DNA of 8,157 nt, from the NCBI GenBank assembly GCA_002450295.1, contig DJYX01000073.1:9534-17690 (forward strand), given 5' to 3'. The stretch is from Deltaproteobacteria bacterium UBA6967. GTDB taxonomy: Bacteria > SAR324 > NAC60-12. Positions 4,999 through 8,157 of this stretch are shown piece by piece; position 1 is the stretch's first letter; every line of letters begins with the position of its first letter. Both the position numbers and the translations under genes were made by a program. Below the pieces are notes generated by a model. That model did no database searches, was not told the DNA's origin, and saw only the letters and a list, made by a program, of their open reading frames with translations.

Positions 4999-5106
4999 AT
5001 GAAAACGCCCAAACGTTATCTGCTTCCGACCCAACGGCTTTACATACGTCGGAAGTGCCGTCATCGATTGACGCCAATGGAAGTTGCCGTCCGCAAGGGC
5101 CTCTGA
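4999..5106 (+). CDS. Very basic 35-codon ORF (putative small protein)
   Basis: The ORF encodes 35 residues beginning MKTPKRYLLP and ending VAVRKGL, with about a dozen Lys/Arg, two His, one Cys and a single acidic residue. A partial ribosome-binding site (GGGG, 4 nt before the ATG) is present. An in-frame GTG at 4966 could extend it by 11 residues. It lies between the divergent RHH-like gene and rsmE and shares the palindrome at 4941-4960 as a possible control site. Such a basic peptide might bind nucleic acid or the ribosome, but no family is recognised. The short length means it could be a chance ORF. Confidence 0.3.
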   Translation: MKTPKRYLLPTQRLYIRRKCRHRLTPMEVAVRKGL

Positions 5107-5184
5107 CTTCTCTTTAAGATGCTACGGGGTACAGGTTATCAAGTACCTCGTTGCAACTTCCCTTCCGATTTTTTCCCACCAGTA

Positions 5185-5190
5185 TATAGT
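5185..5190 (+). promoter_or_regulatory. Possible -10 box for rsmE
   Basis: TATAGT (five of six matches to TATAAT) lies 22 nt before the chosen rsmE start. No good -35 box lies at 16-18 bp spacing, so the call is weak. It would give a short leader lacking a ribosome-binding site. Confidence 0.2.
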
Positions 5191-5212
5191 ATTTCAACAA
5201 GTTTTGTCCAAA

Positions 5213-5950
5213 ATGTCTGCTTATTTCAAATTTGAGGGTGAACTGCGCCTTGCTCTGCGCGCTGAAATGCAAGGAGAGGAAGTTCGGCATATCAGCCAAT
5301 CTAGACGCTTACGACCGGGAGATGACTTTCTACTGCAGGATCGGCTTGGGCAGCGATTTCGTGTGAAACTGCTAAACCAAATAAGACAGCGATTAGAGTT
5401 TGAAGTTCTGGAAGCCGTCGTTGTGCCGGAGCCATCGCCGTTATTGCTGGAGTTGTGGTTGGCTTTGCCTAAAGAGAAAGCTTTGGAACTGATACTACAG
5501 AAGGGTGTGGAGCTGGGGGTAAGCCGTGTAGTGCTCTTTCAAGGAGAATTTTCGAGCGGTCGTGACGAAACTCCTACGATAAATACTCAGCAGCGCTGGG
5601 AACGCATCATGAGCGAAGCTTGCAAGCAGTCGGGTCGTCAGTTTTCACCAACTTGGAAATGGTTTCAATCACTCGAAGCAGCACTGGGCCAGACAACTGC
5701 CACAGATCAGCATTGGATCTTTGCTCCTTTGCTAGATTCTTCGGAGTGGCCGATCTCCAGAGAAGAAATGGTGGGGCAAAAACACACCCTTTGGATTGGT
5801 CCTGAGGGGGGATGGCATGCTTCTGAGCTTGCACTGGCACATCAGGCAAAAGCCAGATCACTTACGCTAGGCCCAAGAATTCTACGTACAGAAACGGCTG
5901 CCATATCTGCTATGACAATCTTTCAGCATCGATTTGGTGACATGAATTGA
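5213..5950 (+). CDS. rsmE: 16S rRNA (uracil1498-N3)-methyltransferase RsmE
   Basis: A 245-residue SPOUT-superfamily methyltransferase that adds a methyl group from SAM to N3 of U1498 in 16S rRNA, in the decoding region of the small subunit. The N-terminal PUA-like domain (about 1-72) includes GEEVRHISQSRRLRPGDDF (21-39). The SPOUT domain shows LALPKEKALELILQKGVELGV (83-103, first part of the fold), RWERIMSEACKQSGR (128-142), the knot motif WIGPEGG (194-200) and LGPRILRTETAA (219-230). Length matches the family. The ATG at 5213 is chosen because family members begin just before the first PUA strand; the open frame back to 5084 adds 43 residues unlike the family and overlaps the small ORF. No ribosome-binding site is evident at the chosen start. 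It converges on moxR with 4 bp between stops and no visible terminator. Confidence 0.94.
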   Translation: MSAYFKFEGELRLALRAEMQGEEVRHISQSRRLRPGDDFLLQDRLGQRFRVKLLNQIRQRLEFEVLEAVVVPEPSPLLLELWLALPKEKALELILQKGVELGVSRVVLFQGEFSSGRDETPTINTQQRWERIMSEACKQSGRQFSPTWKWFQSLEAALGQTTATDQHWIFAPLLDSSEWPISREEMVGQKHTLWIGPEGGWHASELALAHQAKARSLTLGPRILRTETAAISAMTIFQHRFGDMN

Positions 5951-5954
5951 TGTG

Positions 5955-6926
5955 TCAAGGAACGGGCACGTGCTGTAGTAGTTTTTGAAGAATTTGATCT
6001 GCTGTCCAACCATCTGCCTCAGCCTCATAGCTCAGCAAAATGCGATGACGCAGCACATCTGCGTAAATTTCCTGCACATCATCCGGACTCACAAAATCTC
6101 TACCCTGTAACCAGGCTCGTGAGCGTGCACAGGCATCTAAGGCGATTGTCCCTCTTGGACTAGCTCCTACTTGGAGCTTTGTAGCCAGTTCTGGTAAATA
6201 TCGCTGTGGTTTACGGGTAGCTAGTATTAATTCCACCAGATAACGCTCTAATTCTGGTGCAATATAGATTGAGAGTACTTCCTGTCGAGCTGCAAAGACT
6301 ACTTCTTGAGGTAGGGGCGAATAGCTCTTGCGTTGCTTGGAGAAGTTTTGATCTGTTTCCTGCCGAGCCAGTTGGAGAATCTGTAACTCGTCCTCAGCCT
6401 GAGGATAATCGACCAGTACCAACATGAGGAAACGATCCAGTTGAGCCTCTGGAAGTGGATAGGTACCTTCTTGTTCGAGAGGGTTCTGGGTTGCCATTAC
6501 CAAAAAAAGCTCTGGCAGCGGATAGGTCTCTTGCCCTACGGTAACCTGTCGCTCACCCATCGCTTCCAACAACGCGGATTGAACCTTGGCAGGAGCACGG
6601 TTGATCTCATCTGCTAAGACAAGATTGTGGAAGACCGGTCCTTTTTGGAAATGGAAGCTCGCATCTTGAGGTCGATAAATTTCTGTACCGGTGATGTCCG
6701 CTGGCAGTAGATCAGGTGTGAACTGGATTCTATGGAAATCACATTCCAGTAAATCGCCAACTGTGCGAATTGCTCGGGTTTTGGCGAGCCCTGGAGCTCC
6801 TTCGACCAAGAGGTGCCCGTTAGCAAGTAGGGCAATCAGGATGCGTTCAGTCAGCTGGGCTTGCCCAATGATAGCTTCGTTAAGGTGTTGCTGAAGTTTG
6901 GAGAATTGTTGCTGTAGTTGGCTCAT
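5955..6926 (-). CDS. MoxR-family AAA+ ATPase
   Basis: A 323-residue cytosolic AAA+ ATPase of the MoxR family, chaperone-like proteins that use ATP hydrolysis to insert metal cofactors or remodel partner complexes. Walker A is GAPGLAKT (43-50), Walker B LVLADE (102-107), followed by INRAPAKVQSALLEAMGERQ (108-127), a family signature. Sensor 1 is MATQNPLEQEGTYPLPEAQL (144-163), an arginine finger lies in LDRF (163-166), and sensor 2 is GASPRG (254-259). The ATG at 6926 gives a normal family length. The in-frame ATG at 7007 would add 27 residues encoded by the groEL terminator and is rejected. No ribosome-binding site is visible before 6926. MoxR genes are usually followed by a DUF58 or VWA-domain gene; here the downstream gene is convergent rsmE, so this copy is solitary within the window. 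Confidence 0.93.
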   Translation of the reverse strand: MSQLQQQFSKLQQHLNEAIIGQAQLTERILIALLANGHLLVEGAPGLAKTRAIRTVGDLLECDFHRIQFTPDLLPADITGTEIYRPQDASFHFQKGPVFHNLVLADEINRAPAKVQSALLEAMGERQVTVGQETYPLPELFLVMATQNPLEQEGTYPLPEAQLDRFLMLVLVDYPQAEDELQILQLARQETDQNFSKQRKSYSPLPQEVVFAARQEVLSIYIAPELERYLVELILATRKPQRYLPELATKLQVGASPRGTIALDACARSRAWLQGRDFVSPDDVQEIYADVLRHRILLSYEAEADGWTADQILQKLLQHVPVP

Positions 6927-6975
6927 GGCAATGTTGAGGAGCAATAATCGTGGCTGGTTACTCGTTGGTGGGCAT

Positions 6976-7011
6976 AAAAAAAGGTGGTCCGCCTTTAGAC
7001 GAACCACCTTT
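6976..7011 (-). terminator. Intrinsic terminator of groEL
   Basis: On the minus strand, 7011-6998 pairs with 6993-6980 in a 14-bp stem containing GGTGGT/ACCACC, with a 4-nt loop TAAA, followed by a T-run ending at 6976. Two pairs are G-U in the minus-strand RNA and become C-A mismatches on the plus strand, so the hairpin is built for minus-strand transcripts. It lies about 57 bp past the groEL stop and separates groEL from moxR. Confidence 0.9.
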
Positions 7012-7028
7012 CGAGGCTTTCAGCCGGC

Positions 7029-7050
7029 TGACAGTACCTAGATACTGTCA
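7029..7050 (-). repeat. Inverted repeat (hairpin) in the groEL 3' untranslated region
   Basis: TGACAGTA (7029-7036) and TACTGTCA (7043-7050) are perfect 8-bp inverted copies with a 6-nt spacer. They lie between the groEL stop codon and the terminator hairpin. An 8-bp self-complementary AGCCGGCT (7022-7029) directly adjoins it. It is most likely an extra mRNA 3'-end hairpin; a protein-binding site, for example for moxR control, is an alternative. Confidence 0.4.
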
Positions 7051-7067
7051 CGACGTCTGGGCATGAA

Positions 7068-8157
7068 TTACATCATTCCACCCATTCCACCCATTCCGTC
7101 CATTCCACCCATTCCACCTGCTGGAGCAGCAGGCTCTTCTTTTGGAAGTTCATGGATACCAGCCTCTGTAGTCAGAAGCAACCCAGCTACGGAAGCTGCG
7201 TTTTCCAGAGCAGTACGGACGACCTTGGTTGGGTCGATGATGCCGCTCTCGATCATATTAACGTAGGTGCCAGCGGCAGCGTTGAAGCCGTAGTTGACAT
7301 CACTGTTGCCTTTGACTTTGTCAATGATCAGCGCACCTTCTAGGCCAGCGTTGCTGACAATCTGACGCAGTGGTGCTTCAATAGCTCGTAAAATGATTGC
7401 GGCACCAACTTTCTGGTCTTCGTTAGCTTCGCCATTGATTACTGATTGTACAGCGTCTATACAGCGAGCCAGGGCAACACCACCACCAGGAACGATGCCT
7501 TCTTCGACAGCAGCACGGGTTGCGTGCAGTGCATCTTCGACTCGAGCCTTCTTCTCCTTCATCTCGATTTCGGTTGCGGCACCAACATTGATGACTGCGA
7601 CACCACCGGCCAATTTGGCCAAGCGCTCTTGCAGCTTCTCACGATCATAATCTGAGGTGGTTTCCTCAATCTGTGCACGAATTTGATTGATGCGTCCCTT
7701 GATATTTTCCTTGTCACCGGCTCCATCTATGATGGTTGTGTTGTCCTTGTCAATGACGATGGACTTGGCTTGACCAAGGTTGTGCAGTGTGAGGTCTTCC
7801 AACTTCATACCCATATCTTCAGAAACAACTTGGCCTCCGGTCAGGATGGCAATGTCTTCCAACATAGCCTTGCGGCGATCGCCGAAGCCAGGAGCTTTGA
7901 CGGCAGAGCACTTCAGTGTTCCACGAATTTTGTTGACAACCAATGTGGCTAGTGCCTCACCTTCTACGTCTTCAGCGATGATCATGAAAGGCTTGCCAGT
8001 CTTAGCGATTTGCTCCAGTACGGGCAGCATGTCTTTCATGTTGCTGACTTTCTTCTCTACTAAGATCACGTAAGGATCCTCTAAGACAACTTCCATACGC
8101 TCGGAGTCAGTCACGAAGTAGGGAGAGAGGTAGCCACGATCAAATTGCATACCTTCA
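7068..8157 (-). CDS. groEL: Chaperonin GroEL (Hsp60), C-terminal two-thirds; runs off right edge
   Basis: ATP-driven cytosolic chaperonin that, with GroES, encloses and folds proteins in a 14-subunit double ring. About 362 residues are present. The frame stays open through the right edge ([14 protein letters not shown] is the conserved region near residue 190 of E. coli GroEL), so roughly the first 190 residues and the start lie outside. The apical domain includes [20 protein letters not shown]. The signature [18 protein letters not shown] marks the return to the equatorial domain, and [20 protein letters not shown] contains the conserved nucleotide-contacting Asp. The tail ends in the usual Gly-Gly-Met repeats ([16 protein letters not shown]). 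groES is normally upstream and would lie outside the window. An intrinsic terminator follows. Nothing unusual is seen in the part present. Confidence 0.98.
   Translation of the reverse strand, partial: EGMQFDRGYLSPYFVTDSERMEVVLEDPYVILVEKKVSNMKDMLPVLEQIAKTGKPFMIIAEDVEGEALATLVVNKIRGTLKCSAVKAPGFGDRRKAMLEDIAILTGGQVVSEDMGMKLEDLTLHNLGQAKSIVIDKDNTTIIDGAGDKENIKGRINQIRAQIEETTSDYDREKLQERLAKLAGGVAVINVGAATEIEMKEKKARVEDALHATRAAVEEGIVPGGGVALARCIDAVQSVINGEANEDQKVGAAIILRAIEAPLRQIVSNAGLEGALIIDKVKGNSDVNYGFNAAAGTYVNMIESGIIDPTKVVRTALENAASVAGLLLTTEAGIHELPKEEPAAPAGGMGGMDGMGGMGGMM

Noticed and set aside
4631..5106. Toxin-antitoxin module
   Set aside because: The RHH-like protein could pass for an antitoxin, but there is no adjacent same-strand toxin gene, and the divergent basic ORF does not resemble a known toxin.
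5084..5212. N-terminally extended rsmE
   Set aside because: The 43 extra residues do not resemble the RsmE PUA domain start and overlap the end of the small basic ORF; family length fits the ATG at 5213.
6927..7007. N-terminally extended moxR
   Set aside because: The 27 extra residues would be encoded by the groEL terminator hairpin and are unlike the family.
7063..7130. Short repeats of the CATTCCACC type
   Set aside because: This is the Gly-Gly-Met tail of GroEL read on the other strand, not a DNA repeat element or CRISPR; the plus-strand ORF there is a shadow.
7875..7882. GCGATCGC octamer as evidence for a cyanobacterium
   Set aside because: A single copy of the HIP1-like octamer lies in groEL; many cyanobacteria have it at high density, so one occurrence in 8 kb is not evidence.

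Overview
The window reads as chromosomal DNA of a Gram-negative bacterium. KdsB points to a KDO-containing lipopolysaccharide. The aldolase, KdsB, thiopurine-methyltransferase-like protein and GroEL look broadly proteobacterial; a marine deltaproteobacterium- or SAR324-like source is possible but is only a guess. Nothing here is clearly phage, transposon or CRISPR. The genes are ordinary housekeeping genes with several small, unfamiliar genes and structured intergenic stretches between them.

Left part (1-2856, all minus strand): tpm and kdsB overlap by an ATGA junction and so form an operon. An AT-rich gap of 329 bp separates them from fbaB (class I fructose-bisphosphate aldolase), which ends near the left edge and is followed by a hairpin. 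The gap carries repeated GTAACT boxes and nested hairpins in front of fbaB.

Middle part (2857-5212): a gene-free stretch upstream of tpm holds a perfect 12-bp terminator hairpin preceded by a series of stem-loops, which looks like a minus-strand non-coding RNA of no recognised family. Then come a plus-strand gene for a 126-residue protein (coiled coil plus two LMSGxDF repeats), a minus-strand 72-residue hypothetical gene paired with fxsA, a very short plus-strand membrane-protein gene starting 25 bp from fxsA, a minus-strand ribbon-helix-helix (RHH)-like gene, and a very basic 35-codon ORF. A 7-bp inverted repeat lies midway between the last two.

Right part (5213-8157): rsmE (16S rRNA U1498 methyltransferase, plus strand) converges on moxR (AAA+ ATPase, minus strand) with 4 bp between stops. 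groEL lies upstream of moxR on the minus strand, runs off the right edge (the first ~190 residues are missing) and ends in a strong intrinsic terminator, so moxR needs its own promoter.

The genes do not form one pathway. The parts most likely to be new are the candidate RNA at about 2942-3180, the repeat protein at 3408-3788, and the divergent RHH / inverted-repeat / small-ORF arrangement at 4631-5106.
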